A stretch of DNA of 64,000 nucleotides from Roseateles depolymerans (GTDB lineage: Bacteria > Pseudomonadota > Gammaproteobacteria > Burkholderiales > Burkholderiaceae_C). The notes beneath the pieces were generated by a model. It had not been told where the DNA came from and did not search any database. It saw only the letters and a program-made list of their open reading frames with translations. The stretch covers positions 372,001-436,000 of the forward strand of contig NZ_QUMT01000001.1 in assembly GCF_003387155.1 (NCBI RefSeq), written 5' to 3'. The position numbers were made by a program, and so were the translations under genes. This document shows, piece after piece, positions 1 through 8,707 of the stretch (positions are counted from its first letter, which is position 1; each line of letters opens with the position of its first letter).

Positions 1-1
1 C

Positions 2-3000
2 GCCGACGTGCCCGAACTGGTGGAAGTGCCGGAGATCATCGAGGTCGCCGAGGTGCCCGAGGTGGTGGAAGTGGCCGAGCGGCCCACCGCCGTCGAGACC
101 CTGGACGACCGTCCGCTGGCACCGCTGGAAGCCGCCACGCCCGTGGTGGCCGACGGTCTGCCTTCGCTCGAGCTGCCGGCCCTGGACGTCCCGCCGCTGA
201 CTGCCGACGCCGCAGCGTCTGCAGCCTCTGTAACGGCCGCCGTGGACGAGCCGACGCTGGACCTGTCGCTGGATTTCCCGTCCGAGGCAACGGCCCCGGC
301 TCGCGACGTGCCCGAACTCGACGTCGCGCTGGACCTGCCCGCTCTCTCCGCCGAAGCATCGCTGGATGTGGCGCCCGCAGTGCCCGAGCTGGTGGACGTG
401 CCGACGCTGCCCGTGGCCACCGCCGACGAAGCGCCGCTGCTCGACATGCCGGAAGGCTGGCCGACTGACCTCGACACCGAGGAAGTCCACGCCACCGAGC
501 CGATGCCGCTGCCGATCGACGACGTGGTGGAAGCGCCTGCGCTGCCTGCCGACGCGACTGTCAGTGCCGACAGCCTGGACCTGGACCTGCTGGATCTCTC
601 CAGCCTGGACCAGCCCGTGGCCGCCGACGCTTCGACCGCTGCTGCTGCCGCCGACGCTGATGCCTCCACCGAATCGGTCGATCTGCATCTGGACCTGAAC
701 AGCGAGCTGCTGAGCAGCCCGTCGGTGCAGGCCGAAGCACCTGCCGCCGCATCGGCAGAAGAGCCGATCATCGAGCAGGCCTTCGCCCCGGTGCCGGCCG
801 CCGCGCCTGTGCTGAGCCTGGTGGGCGGCACCGCGGTGGACACCGACGTGCCCGACGAAGACACCGACGCCGCCGAAGACAGCGACGAAGGCGTCAAGGT
901 CATCGGTCATCTGCGCATCAGCATTGCGCTGTTCAACATCTTCCTCAATGAGGCGGATGAGCGCTCGCGCCGCCTGCAGGTGGAGCTGACCGAATGGTCG
1001 CTGCTGCCGCAGTCGCCGCTGCCGCAGGATGCCGAGCCGCTGGCGCATGCCCTGGCTGGCAGCGCCGCCACCGTCGGTTTCGACGACCTGTCCACGTTGG
1101 CCCGTGCGCTGGAGCATGCGCTGGGCCGCGCGCAAGGCCATGAGGTGGCCGACCCGACGCTGTTCCAGCGCGGTTCGGACGAGATCCGCCGCCTGCTGCA
1201 TCAGTTCGCGGCCGGCTTCCTGAAGGAAGTCGACGGCGAGCTGCTGGCGCAGCTGCAACTGTTCCAGCCCGGCGCGCCGCTGCCCGATGGCGCCCTGGAC
1301 AGCGACGAAGGCCTGCTGGCCATGTCGCTGGACGAGGTGTCGACCGCTGCGCATGCGACGGAAGCGCCGGTGCCGGCCTATCTCGCACCCACGCCTGCGG
1401 TGGTGCCCGCCGCTGACACATCCGCTGACGCATCCGTCAACGAATTCGCCGACGACGATTTCGACTTCAGCCTGCCCGACCAGATCGAGCCGGAGCTGAT
1501 GCCGATCTTCGAGGAAGAAGCCGAAGACCTGCTGCGTCAACTGCATGCCGGCCTGCGCGAATGGGCCTCGCAGCCACAGGACGCTTCGCGCGCCTCGGCC
1601 TGCATGCGGGTGCTGCACACCTTCAAGGGTGGTGCCCGCCTGGCCGGTGCGATGCGCCTGGGTGAACAGGCTCACAACCTCGAGTCCCAGATCGAACGCC
1701 TGATGGGCGATGGCGCGGCCGACCATGGCCAGGTCACCGACCTGCAGGACGCCGCCGACGCGCTCGAGTACAGCTTCCAGAACCTGCAGCGTGACTGGCG
1801 CAATCCGGCGCCGGTGGTGCCCGCGCCGATGGTGGCCCCGGTGGCCGCTCCGGTGGTGGCCCCTGCGCCGGTCGAAGCACCTGCTGCGGTGCAAGCCGTC
1901 GAGCCGGTGGAACTGCTGGATGTGGTGGAGGCCGTGGAGGTCCCCGCCGTCATCGAGACGGAAGCGCCCGTGGCCGCCGAGCTGCCGGTGGAAGGTTCCG
2001 ACGCCGTCGTGGCGCCTGCTCTGGAGACGGAGGAAGCGCCGACTGCTGAAGCCGTCGCCGAGACGGTGACTGCACCCGCCGCACCGGTCGAAGCCCCGGC
2101 CGAAGCCCCGGTGGTTCAGCCCCAAGCCCAGGTGCCCGCCGTCGTGGCGGCACCGGTTGTGCCAGCCGACATCGACATCGACTGGGCCCACTTCAGCGAA
2201 GTGGCCGACCTGGGTCAACCGATGGAAAGCGCCCCGGTCGCGCCTGCCGCGCAAGTGCGTGTGCGGGGCGTGCTGCTGGAGCGCATGGCGGCCCTGTCCG
2301 GCGAAGTGGCGATCCGCCGCGCCCGTCTGGAATCCGAACTGGGCCAGATGCGCACCCTGCTGGGCGACCTGGACGACAACCTGGAGCGTCTGCGCACGCA
2401 ACTGCGTGAGCTGGAGCTGCAGGCTGAAGCCCGCATCGCCGCCCGCCAGGAAGCCGCACAGGCCACCGGCAAGGACTTCGACCCGCTGGAGTTCGACCGT
2501 TACACCCGCTTCCAGGAACTGACCCGGATGCTGGCCGAATCGGTCAACGACGTGGCGACCGTGCAGCGAGGTCTGCAGCGCAACGTGGCGGCCGGTGAAG
2601 ACGAACTCGCGGGCCAGTCCCGCCTGACGCGTGAACTGCAGGACGACCTGCTGCGCACCCGGATGGTGGAATTCGACAGCAGCCTGGGTGAACGTCTGCA
2701 CCGCGTGGTCCGCCAGGCCGCTCGCGAAAGCGGCAAGCAGGCCCAGCTGGAAGTGCGCGGCGGCGGCGTGGAACTGGACCGTTCCGTGCTGGAACGTCTG
2801 ACCGGCGCCTTCGAGCATCTGCTGCGCAACAGCGTGGTCCACGGCATTGAACCGGCCGCTGCCCGTGAAGCAGCCGGCAAGGCGCCGCTGGGTCGCATCG
2901 TGCTGAGCCTGCATCAGGAAGGCAACGAAATCCAGGTGCGCTTCACGGATGACGGTGCCGGCCTGAACCTGGACCGCATCCGCGCCCGCGGCGAAAGCCA

Positions 3001-4099
3001 GGGTCTGATCCAGCCGGGTCAGGCACTGACCGACAAGCAGCTCATGGAACTGATCTACGAGCCGGGCTTCTCCACCGCCGAGTCGCTGACCGAAATGGCC
3101 GGCCGTGGCGTGGGCATGGACGTGGTCCGTTCCGAAGTCAACACGCTGGGCGGCTACGTCATCACCGACTCCACGCCGGGCAAGGGCGCCAGCTTCGAGC
3201 TGCGCGTGCCCCTGACCACTGCGCTGACGCAGGTGGTGGTGCTGCGTTACGGTGACCGCAAGGTGGCGGTGCCCGCCAGCCTGATGCTGTCGGTGCAGCG
3301 CCTGACCGCCGACCAGGTGGACAAGGCCTACCAGGACGGCTTCATGCAGGTCGCCGGCGAGCAACTGCCCTTCTACTGGCTGGGCGGCCTGATGAACGCC
3401 AGCGAGCGCGGCATCGCCCAGGGCCGTACCCTGCCGGTGGTGCTGGTGCACAGCGCGCAGCAGCGTCTGGCCCTGCACGTGGACGAAGTCCTGGGCAACC
3501 AGGAAGTCGTGGTCAAGAACCTCGGACCGCAGCTGATGCAGGTGCCGGGCCTGGCGGGCATCAGCCTGCTGGCCTCGGGCGACGTGGCCCTGATCTACAA
3601 CCCGGTCGCGCTGGCCAACCGTTACGGCCATGCCGCGCAGCAGCGCGTGCATGACCTGAGCGCCGCCGCGCAGGTGGTGGTGGAGAAGCCGAGCGAGCCG
3701 CTGCCGCCGCTGGTCATGGTGGTGGACGATTCGCTCACCGTGCGCCGCGTCACGCAGCGCATGCTCGAGCGCGAAGGCTACCGCGTGCTGCTGGCCAAGG
3801 ACGGCCTGGATGCGATGGAGCGTCTGTCCGGCGATGAACTGCCGGCCGTGGTGCTCTCCGACATCGAGATGCCGCGCATGGACGGCTTCGACCTGGTCCG
3901 CAACCTGCGTGCCGATGCCCGTCTGCGGAATCTGCCGGTGATCATGATCACCTCGCGGATTGCGCAAAAGCATCGCGACTATGCGCAGCAATTGGGGGTT
4001 GATGACTATTTGGGCAAGCCCTACGACGAAGAGCACCTTTTGGGACTCATCGGTCGATACACTGCTCAAAACCTCGCCGGTCAGGCGGTAGTGTCGTAA
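2..4099 (+). CDS. ChpA/PilL-type hybrid CheA histidine kinase with C-terminal receiver (5' end outside window)
   Basis: This is the 3' part of a very large chemotaxis-type kinase; the reading frame is open from base 2, so the true start lies upstream. The first ~300 visible codons are an Ala/Val/Glu/Pro/Asp-rich linker with VEVPE-like repeats. A degenerate Hpt-like segment follows at about nt 900-1140 ([11 protein letters not shown], lacking the usual Lys after the His), then a canonical Hpt domain with HTFKGGARLAG (His at nt 1616-1618), a second Pro/Ala-rich linker, a coiled dimerisation region, a CheA-type ATPase (HLLRNSVVHGIEP, DDGAG, GRGVGMDVV), a CheW-like domain (about nt 3200-3640) and a receiver with phospho-acceptor Asp at nt 3860-3862 and a conserved Lys in LGKPY. 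The family controls twitching motility and cAMP or surface sensing; pil genes would be expected upstream. The domain call is sure, the pathway inferred. Confidence 0.9.
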   Translation, partial: ADVPELVEVPEIIEVAEVPEVVEVAERPTAVETLDDRPLAPLEAATPVVADGLPSLELPALDVPPLTADAAASAASVTAAVDEPTLDLSLDFPSEATAPARDVPELDVALDLPALSAEASLDVAPAVPELVDVPTLPVATADEAPLLDMPEGWPTDLDTEEVHATEPMPLPIDDVVEAPALPADATVSADSLDLDLLDLSSLDQPVAADASTAAAAADADASTESVDLHLDLNSELLSSPSVQAEAPAAASAEEPIIEQAFAPVPAAAPVLSLVGGTAVDTDVPDEDTDAAEDSDEGVKVIGHLRISIALFNIFLNEADERSRRLQVELTEWSLLPQSPLPQDAEPLAHALAGSAATVGFDDLSTLARALEHALGRAQGHEVADPTLFQRGSDEIRRLLHQFAAGFLKEVDGELLAQLQLFQPGAPLPDGALDSDEGLLAMSLDEVSTAAHATEAPVPAYLAPTPAVVPAADTSADASVNEFADDDFDFSLPDQIEPELMPIFEEEAEDLLRQLHAGLREWASQPQDASRASACMRVLHTFKGGARLAGAMRLGEQAHNLESQIERLMGDGAADHGQVTDLQDAADALEYSFQNLQRDWRNPAPVVPAPMVAPVAAPVVAPAPVEAPAAVQAVEPVELLDVVEAVEVPAVIETEAPVAAELPVEGSDAVVAPALETEEAPTAEAVAETVTAPAAPVEAPAEAPVVQPQAQVPAVVAAPVVPADIDIDWAHFSEVADLGQPMESAPVAPAAQVRVRGVLLERMAALSGEVAIRRARLESELGQMRTLLGDLDDNLERLRTQLRELELQAEARIAARQEAAQATGKDFDPLEFDRYTRFQELTRMLAESVNDVATVQRGLQRNVAAGEDELAGQSRLTRELQDDLLRTRMVEFDSSLGERLHRVVRQAARESGKQAQLEVRGGGVELDRSVLERLTGAFEHLLRNSVVHGIEPAAAREAAGKAPLGRIVLSLHQEGNEIQVRFTDDGAGLNLDRIRARGESQGLIQPGQALTDKQLMELIYEPGFSTAESLTEMAGRGVGMDVVRSEVNTLGGYVITDSTPGKGASFELRVPLTTALTQVVVLRYGDRKVAVPASLMLSVQRLTADQVDKAYQDGFMQVAGEQLPFYWLGGLMNASERGIAQGRTLPVVLVHSAQQRLALHVDEVLGNQEVVVKNLGPQLMQVPGLAGISLLASGDVALIYNPVALANRYGHAAQQRVHDLSAAAQVVVEKPSEPLPPLVMVVDDSLTVRRVTQRMLEREGYRVLLAKDGLDAMERLSGDELPAVVLSDIEMPRMDGFDLVRNLRADARLRNLPVIMITSRIAQKHRDYAQQLGVDDYLGKPYDEEHLLGLIGRYTAQNLAGQAVVS

Positions 4100-4133
4100 C
4101 GCCCGACGGATGGGCGTGGATTGAAACAGCGCC

Positions 4134-5171
4134 ATGCCTCAGGTCGTTGATCATCTTGCAGAACTCACCGGGTTTCGTGACCGTGACGTCATGGACGTCA
4201 CACTGGTCACGGCCCTGCGTGATCTTCTGGAAACCCCGGCGTCGGTCGCCATCTACCGCTGTGTCGGCGAGCCCGGCCAGCAGCGGTGGCTGACCCGCGC
4301 CCGCCTGCGCGCCGAAGACACGGTGGCGACTGCAGACTCGGTCTGGGTCGACCCTGACAAGCTGGCGCGCCTGGAAGACGTCCCCCGCCGTCACCAGTGC
4401 CTGAAGGAACGTGCCGTCCTGCAGGACCGCGACCAGAAGCAGTGGATCACCTACTTCCCGCTCGCCACCGAGCGCGAGGTCATCGGGGTGCTGGAACTGC
4501 AGACCTCCAGCCGTCCGAGCCCGTCGTCCCAGCGGCTGGTCATCAGCGTGCTGCGCATCTATCACAACTTCCAGGGCTTGCTGGACTACAGCGAGCGGGA
4601 CACCCTCACCGGTCTGCTCAACCGCAAGACCTTTGACGAGAGCTTCCTCAAGGCTGTGTCCGAGCTGCCCGGCCGGGCCGCCAGCAGCGGGCAGGAAGAG
4701 CGCCGCCAGACGGAAGTGCATCCGCGCTATTGGCTGGGCGTGCTGGACATTGACCACTTCAAATCCATCAATGACCGTTTCGGCCATCTGATTGGCGACG
4801 AAGTGCTGCTGCTGCTGTCGCGCCTGATGCGCAACACCTTCCGCTTCAATGACCTGCTCTACCGTTTCGGGGGCGAGGAATTCGTGGTGCTGATGCGCTG
4901 CGAAAACGAGGAAGACGCCGCCAATGCCTTTGAGCGCTTCCGTCACAACACCGAGCATTACGCCTTCCCGCAGGTGGGCCGCATCACGGTGAGCATCGGC
5001 TTCACTCAGATCCGCGCGGGTGACTCGCCGGCGGGCGCCTTCGAGCGCGCCGACAAGGCGGTCTATCACGCCAAGGGCGCCGGTCGCAATCAGGTGCAGA
5101 GCCATGCCACGCTGATTGCGCAGGGCCAGATGTCCGAAGCGAGTCATACCAGCGACGTCGAGCTGTTCTGA
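4134..5171 (+). CDS. GGDEF diguanylate cyclase
   Basis: Predicted to make cyclic di-GMP from two GTP. The N-terminal ~170 residues look like a GAF-type sensor domain without membrane segments, so the protein should be cytoplasmic. The C-terminal GGDEF domain has an intact active-site GGEEF (residues 246-250), the metal/substrate region LDIDHFKSIND, and an RFND motif (residues 237-240) exactly five residues before GGEEF. That is the RxxD inhibitory site, so product feedback is likely. It starts 34 bp after the ChpA-like kinase on the same strand and may be co-transcribed, which would link a surface-sensing kinase to c-di-GMP. No good ribosome site precedes the ATG, but I see no better start. 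Confidence 0.92.
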   Translation: MPQVVDHLAELTGFRDRDVMDVTLVTALRDLLETPASVAIYRCVGEPGQQRWLTRARLRAEDTVATADSVWVDPDKLARLEDVPRRHQCLKERAVLQDRDQKQWITYFPLATEREVIGVLELQTSSRPSPSSQRLVISVLRIYHNFQGLLDYSERDTLTGLLNRKTFDESFLKAVSELPGRAASSGQEERRQTEVHPRYWLGVLDIDHFKSINDRFGHLIGDEVLLLLSRLMRNTFRFNDLLYRFGGEEFVVLMRCENEEDAANAFERFRHNTEHYAFPQVGRITVSIGFTQIRAGDSPAGAFERADKAVYHAKGAGRNQVQSHATLIAQGQMSEASHTSDVELF

Positions 5172-5217
5172 ATCGTCTCGACGATCGCTTCTGCACTCGC
5201 TTCAGTGCATTGCTCGC

Positions 5218-5238
5218 ATGCCGGACACTGTCTGGCAT
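5218..5238. other. Imperfect palindrome after the diguanylate cyclase gene
   Basis: ATGCCGGACA, a single C and TGTCTGGCAT form an inverted repeat with one G-T pair per 10-base arm. It lies 47 bp past the diguanylate cyclase stop. It could be a weak terminator or an operator for the next gene; no T-run follows. Confidence 0.3.
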
Positions 5239-5280
5239 TCCTTCCAGGCCAGTTCATCGCCATTGCAGGCCGCGCCGGGC

Positions 5281-5309
5281 TTGCATTTATTCACGCCCGC
5301 CTCTAGGGT
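5281..5309 (+). promoter_or_regulatory. Candidate sigma-70 promoter for the CHASE3 kinase gene
   Basis: TTGCAT (5281-5286), a 17-base spacer and TAGGGT (5304-5309) fit a housekeeping promoter in the 260-bp gap before the sensor kinase. This is read by eye only; the -10 is a modest match. Confidence 0.35.
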
Positions 5310-5432
5310 GGGGGCTGCGCGTCTGACGCGAAGGGGTGGTCATTCAACCGGGTCGGGGTGGGCAATGACTCAACCAGTGCTAGGGACAATGACCGCGGAA
5401 CAGACCAAGCGGGCCGACAGGTCCCCATCTGC

Positions 5433-6890
5433 ATGCGCATATTGAGCTTCCCGGTGGCCGCGGGCCTCTTGCTGGCCGGCTGTGTGGCCTTTGTGGTGAC
5501 CGCCTATGGTGAATACCGAAGCCTGGGCGAATTGACCCGTCTGGAGAATGTGCGCGCCCATGCATTCAGCACGCAGGTGCTGATCAGCCGGTTCAATCAT
5601 CTGCTGGTGGACCTGGAAACCGGTCAACGCGGTTTCCTCATTACGGGGGATGCCAGTTTTCTCCAGCCCTACGACCATGGATTGCGGGAACTCGATCCTC
5701 GTTATGGTGAATTGAAATCCGCCCTGCAGCGCTCCGGCGATGCGCAGGACGCGGCCATTGCACGTCTGGACCGACTGATTGCAGACCGGCGTGTGCAACT
5801 GGCCCAGAATGTCGAGAGCCGCTGGAAGCTCGGCGAAGCCGCCATTCGCAATGTGCAGGCCTGGGTGGCCGGCAAGCAGCTGATGGACGAGATTCGCGGA
5901 GAGCTCGACCGGCTGGACGCCTTGCAGCAGCAACGCATCAATGAGATTGAATCCGCCGTGCGGGAGCAGCAGGAGCAGACGGCACTGCTGGCCCAGATCT
6001 TCCCGGTGGTCGGCGGCACCCTGGTGGCCGCCGCGCTGCTGGCCCTCTGGGTAGAACGCAAGCGCCGCGACGAAGCCGAAGCCGCGCTGCGCGACAGCCA
6101 TGCGCACCTGGAGACGGTGGTGGACCAGCGCACCCAGGCCCTGCGCGACGCGCTTGATCGCATCCAGAGCTTTGCGGCTGAACTGGACCGCAGCGTCGAA
6201 GGCGAGCGGCGGCGCCTGGCCCGCGAAGTGCACGACCAGCTCGGGCAGCTCGGCACCGCCAGCAAGATGCTGGTGATCTCGCTGACCCGCAAGCTGGCCC
6301 CCACGCGCGAGCCGATGCTCGATGAACTGCTGGGCATCTCGGACGACGTGATCGGCGCCGCGCGTCGCATTGCCTCCGCCCTGCGACCCCCGCTGCTGGA
6401 CGACTTCGGCTTCTCTGCCGCGGTGCAGCATTACGCCCAGGGCCTGGAGCGCCAATCGGGCCTGGCCGTGACGCTGGACCTGAGCTCCGACGAAGGACTG
6501 GATGCTGAGCAGCACAACCAGCTGTTCCGGCTGCTGCAGGAAGCCGCCACGAATGTGCTGCGTCATGCACAGGCCCAGCATCTGGCCATCGAGTCACGGC
6601 TTGAGGGGAGCGACTATTGGCTGAGAATCCAGGATGATGGCGTCGGGCCCGGCCAGATCCGGGCCGATGCATCCGGTTTGAGAAACATGCGAGAGCGTGC
6701 CGTACTGGCAGGGGGCGAGATGAGTTTCGGGCCCGCCCCCGGACAGGGCACGAGGGTGGAAGTCCGTGTGCCGATGAAAATGGCCGTGCCGAACGCGACG
6801 TCGGCGCAGGCCGCTTCCGGTTCAGGCCCGGCGTCCAGATCTGCTGCCATTGAAAACGAGGAGGGTTGGGATGAGGTTTCTGATCGTTGA
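5433..6890 (+). CDS. CHASE3-domain sensor histidine kinase, NarL/HisKA_3 type
   Basis: Membrane sensor kinase of about 485 residues. A first hydrophobic segment (residues ~3-23) and a second near LLAQIFPVVGGTLVAAALL flank a periplasmic CHASE3-like helical domain containing the typical ETGQRGFLITGD stretch. A coiled coil leads to a HisKA_3 dimerisation domain with REVHDQLGQ (phospho-acceptor His267) and an HATPase domain with EAATNVLRHA, DDGVG and GLRNMRERA. The 3' end overlaps the next response-regulator gene by 20 bp, so the pair is translationally coupled and almost certainly cognate. A GTG at 5358 in frame would add 25 unremarkable residues; I prefer the ATG because the hydrophobic signal starts there. 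The ligand is unknown. Confidence 0.85.
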   Translation: MRILSFPVAAGLLLAGCVAFVVTAYGEYRSLGELTRLENVRAHAFSTQVLISRFNHLLVDLETGQRGFLITGDASFLQPYDHGLRELDPRYGELKSALQRSGDAQDAAIARLDRLIADRRVQLAQNVESRWKLGEAAIRNVQAWVAGKQLMDEIRGELDRLDALQQQRINEIESAVREQQEQTALLAQIFPVVGGTLVAAALLALWVERKRRDEAEAALRDSHAHLETVVDQRTQALRDALDRIQSFAAELDRSVEGERRRLAREVHDQLGQLGTASKMLVISLTRKLAPTREPMLDELLGISDDVIGAARRIASALRPPLLDDFGFSAAVQHYAQGLERQSGLAVTLDLSSDEGLDAEQHNQLFRLLQEAATNVLRHAQAQHLAIESRLEGSDYWLRIQDDGVGPGQIRADASGLRNMRERAVLAGGEMSFGPAPGQGTRVEVRVPMKMAVPNATSAQAASGSGPASRSAAIENEEGWDEVSDR

Positions 6891-7509
6891 TGACCATCCG
6901 ATCATGCGGCTGGGGGTCAAGCAGCTGATCCACTCCCAGTGGCCGGATGCCCAGATCGATGAAGCATCCACCATTGCCGACGCCCTCCGCCTGGGGCAGG
7001 CCGAGCCGCCCAATGCCATCGTGCTGGACCTGTCGCTGCCGGATGCCACCGGCACCGAAGGCGCCAGCCGCATCCTGCGTGCCATCAAGAACGTGCCGGT
7101 CCTGGTGCTCAGCCTGAATGCCGAGTCGGCCTATGCGGCCCGGCTGCTGCAGATGGGCGTCTCCGGCTACCTGCCCAAGGACAAGGCCACCGACGAACTC
7201 GTCCAGGCGCTGCAGCGGCTGCTGGCCGGCGGCCGCTACGTCACCGCCGCCATGGCGGACCATCTGCTGGGGCTGCTCAGCGGTCATGCGCCCAACCAGT
7301 TGCCGCATGAGCAGCTGTCCGCGCAGGAGCATCGGGTGATGCTCCTGATTGCCGCCGGCAAGACGCCGGCGGAGATCGCCGACACCATGCACCTGTCGGC
7401 CAAGACGGTCGGCACCTATCGCGCCCGCATCCTGGAGAAAACGGGCTGGCGCAATAACACCGAGCTGACCAAGTACTGCCTGCAGCATGGCCTGACGGAT
7501 GCGCTGTAA
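6871..7509 (+). CDS. NarL/FixJ-family response regulator
   Basis: Two-domain transcriptional regulator of 212 residues. The receiver begins MRFLIVDDHP and has the acidic pair, phospho-acceptor Asp53 in VLDLSLPD and Lys in YLPKDKA. The C-terminal LuxR-type helix-turn-helix is visible around EIADTMHLSAKTVGTYRARI. The ATG at 6871 is chosen because GAGGAGGG precedes it; an upstream TTG at 6850 is in frame but lacks such a site. It overlaps the CHASE3 kinase gene by 20 bp and should be its phosphorylation target. The regulon cannot be read from the sequence. Confidence 0.93.
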   Translation: MRFLIVDDHPIMRLGVKQLIHSQWPDAQIDEASTIADALRLGQAEPPNAIVLDLSLPDATGTEGASRILRAIKNVPVLVLSLNAESAYAARLLQMGVSGYLPKDKATDELVQALQRLLAGGRYVTAAMADHLLGLLSGHAPNQLPHEQLSAQEHRVMLLIAAGKTPAEIADTMHLSAKTVGTYRARILEKTGWRNNTELTKYCLQHGLTDAL

Positions 7510-7530
7510 GGCCCCGTCTGCGGCCGTGCT

Positions 7531-7549
7531 CCCCCCGCGATCCGGGGGG
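7531..7549 (+). terminator. GC-only hairpin after the NarL-type regulator
   Basis: CCCCCCG, loop CGATC, CGGGGGG gives a 7-bp perfect stem 21 bp past the regulator stop. No U-tract follows (GTGGGGCG), so it may be a weak or factor-assisted terminator. Confidence 0.35.
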
Positions 7550-7590
7550 GTGGGGCGACAGGTTTGTCACGCAGATACCGCTGTCCCGAC

Positions 7591-7613
7591 CTTGTAGGTG
7601 ATTTCAGTACAAG
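7591..7613. promoter_or_regulatory. Possible operator CTTGTA-N11-TACAAG
   Basis: Perfect 6-base inverted repeat with an 11-base spacer in the gap before the receiver/degenerate-GGDEF gene. The geometry suits a dimeric regulator but short arms like this occur by chance; function is speculative. Confidence 0.2.
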
Positions 7614-7731
7614 AGCTCTGGTGGACACCCCACACCGGCTTGCGAGGCACGCTTCTCAACGCGGTCACGCGGTGGGCTCAAGATGCGAGCCAAGCCGCTC
7701 AACGACGGGCGGCATCTGAAGAAAGCGTCCC

Positions 7732-8616
7732 ATGGATATCTTCCTCGTCGAGGACTCGTCGGCCATTCGCCGACTGCTGGCAGCCAGGCTGGACCTGATG
7801 CCGGGAGCCCGCGTCATTGGCGAGGCCGAAGGGGCACCGCAGGCCATCGCGCTGATCGACTGGCTGCAGCCGCAGACGGTGCTGCTGGACATGAACCTGG
7901 CCGTCGGCACCGGCCTCGATGTGTTGCGAGAGTTGCGCGGCCGTGGCTACAAGGGACGCATCCTGATGCTGAGCCAGCAGTCGGCCGAGCTCTACAAGGA
8001 CCTGTGCATCAAGGCCGGGGCGGACGGCTTCTACGACAAGGGCACCGGCCTGGAGACGCTGTTCAACGACCTCGAAGAGCTGCTGCAGAGCGAGGCGGCC
8101 ACCGGACGCCAGACCCGCATGTCGCCCCTGCTGCGGGACACGGTCACCGGGCTGTTGGGCCAGGTCGCGCTGCTGGAGCGGCTGGACCAGGTCTTGCGGG
8201 TGCTGCGCGGCGAGGCCCAGCCGGTGGTCGTGGCCGTGGTGGTGCTGCGGGGACTGCAGGCCCTGTTGCTCTCCCACGGGCCGGCCGCCACCGCGCCGAT
8301 GCTGGTGGAGCTGGGACAGCGTCTGAAGGCCTGCACCGGCGAATCGGACCTGCTGGCCCGTCATGCGGATGAGCAGTTTGCGCTGGTGGTGTCCCGCGTG
8401 GCGACCGCTGCGGATGCGGAGGCGCTTTCGCAGCGGCTGGACGAGGCGCTGAGCCAGCCCTTCCAGTTGGCCGGACGGCCGCTGCTGCTGCACTGCTCGG
8501 TCGGTGTGGCGGTGTATCCCCGCGACGCCATCAGCGCGCGAGGCCTGCTGAATCTGGCGGAGTGCCGGGCCCATGGCGAGTCGCTGCCGTCGGACGGCAG
8601 CGCGGTGGTGCACTGA
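7732..8616 (+). CDS. Response regulator with degenerate GGDEF-like output domain
   Basis: 294 residues. Residues 1-120 are a receiver (MDIFLVEDSS, phospho-acceptor Asp53 in VLLDMNL, Lys in FYDKGTG). Residues ~135-285 align by eye with a GGDEF domain: DTVTGLLGQVALLERL matches the DxLTGLxNR...L start, CSVGVAVYPRDA matches the S(I/V)G(I/V)AxYPxD strand, and the signature position reads ADEQF (residues 212-216) instead of GGDEF. Catalysis of c-di-GMP synthesis is therefore unlikely. It may act as a GTP or c-di-GMP sensing, or protein-binding, output. It follows the CHASE3 kinase/regulator pair by 222 bp on the same strand and has no kinase directly beside it. Confidence 0.8.
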   Translation: MDIFLVEDSSAIRRLLAARLDLMPGARVIGEAEGAPQAIALIDWLQPQTVLLDMNLAVGTGLDVLRELRGRGYKGRILMLSQQSAELYKDLCIKAGADGFYDKGTGLETLFNDLEELLQSEAATGRQTRMSPLLRDTVTGLLGQVALLERLDQVLRVLRGEAQPVVVAVVVLRGLQALLLSHGPAATAPMLVELGQRLKACTGESDLLARHADEQFALVVSRVATAADAEALSQRLDEALSQPFQLAGRPLLLHCSVGVAVYPRDAISARGLLNLAECRAHGESLPSDGSAVVH

Positions 8617-8634
8617 AGGCGGCGCCGCCGCCCA

Positions 8635-8702
8635 ACCAGCGCCAGCGCCAGCACCAGCACCAGCACAGAACCCGCACCAGCACCAGCACCAGCACCAGCA
8701 CC
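8635..8702. repeat. Hexanucleotide tandem repeat (ACCAGC)n
   Basis: Five copies of (A/G)CCAGC at 8635-8664, an 11-base interruption, then four copies at 8676-8699. The repeat fills the gap between two convergent stop codons. It is a simple-sequence tract that may vary in length between strains. Confidence 0.85.
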
Positions 8703-8707
8703 TGAGG

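Noticed and set aside
8635-8702. Possible CRISPR or VNTR-like array
   Set aside because: Units are six bases with no spacers and no cas genes are present; it is a simple-sequence repeat.
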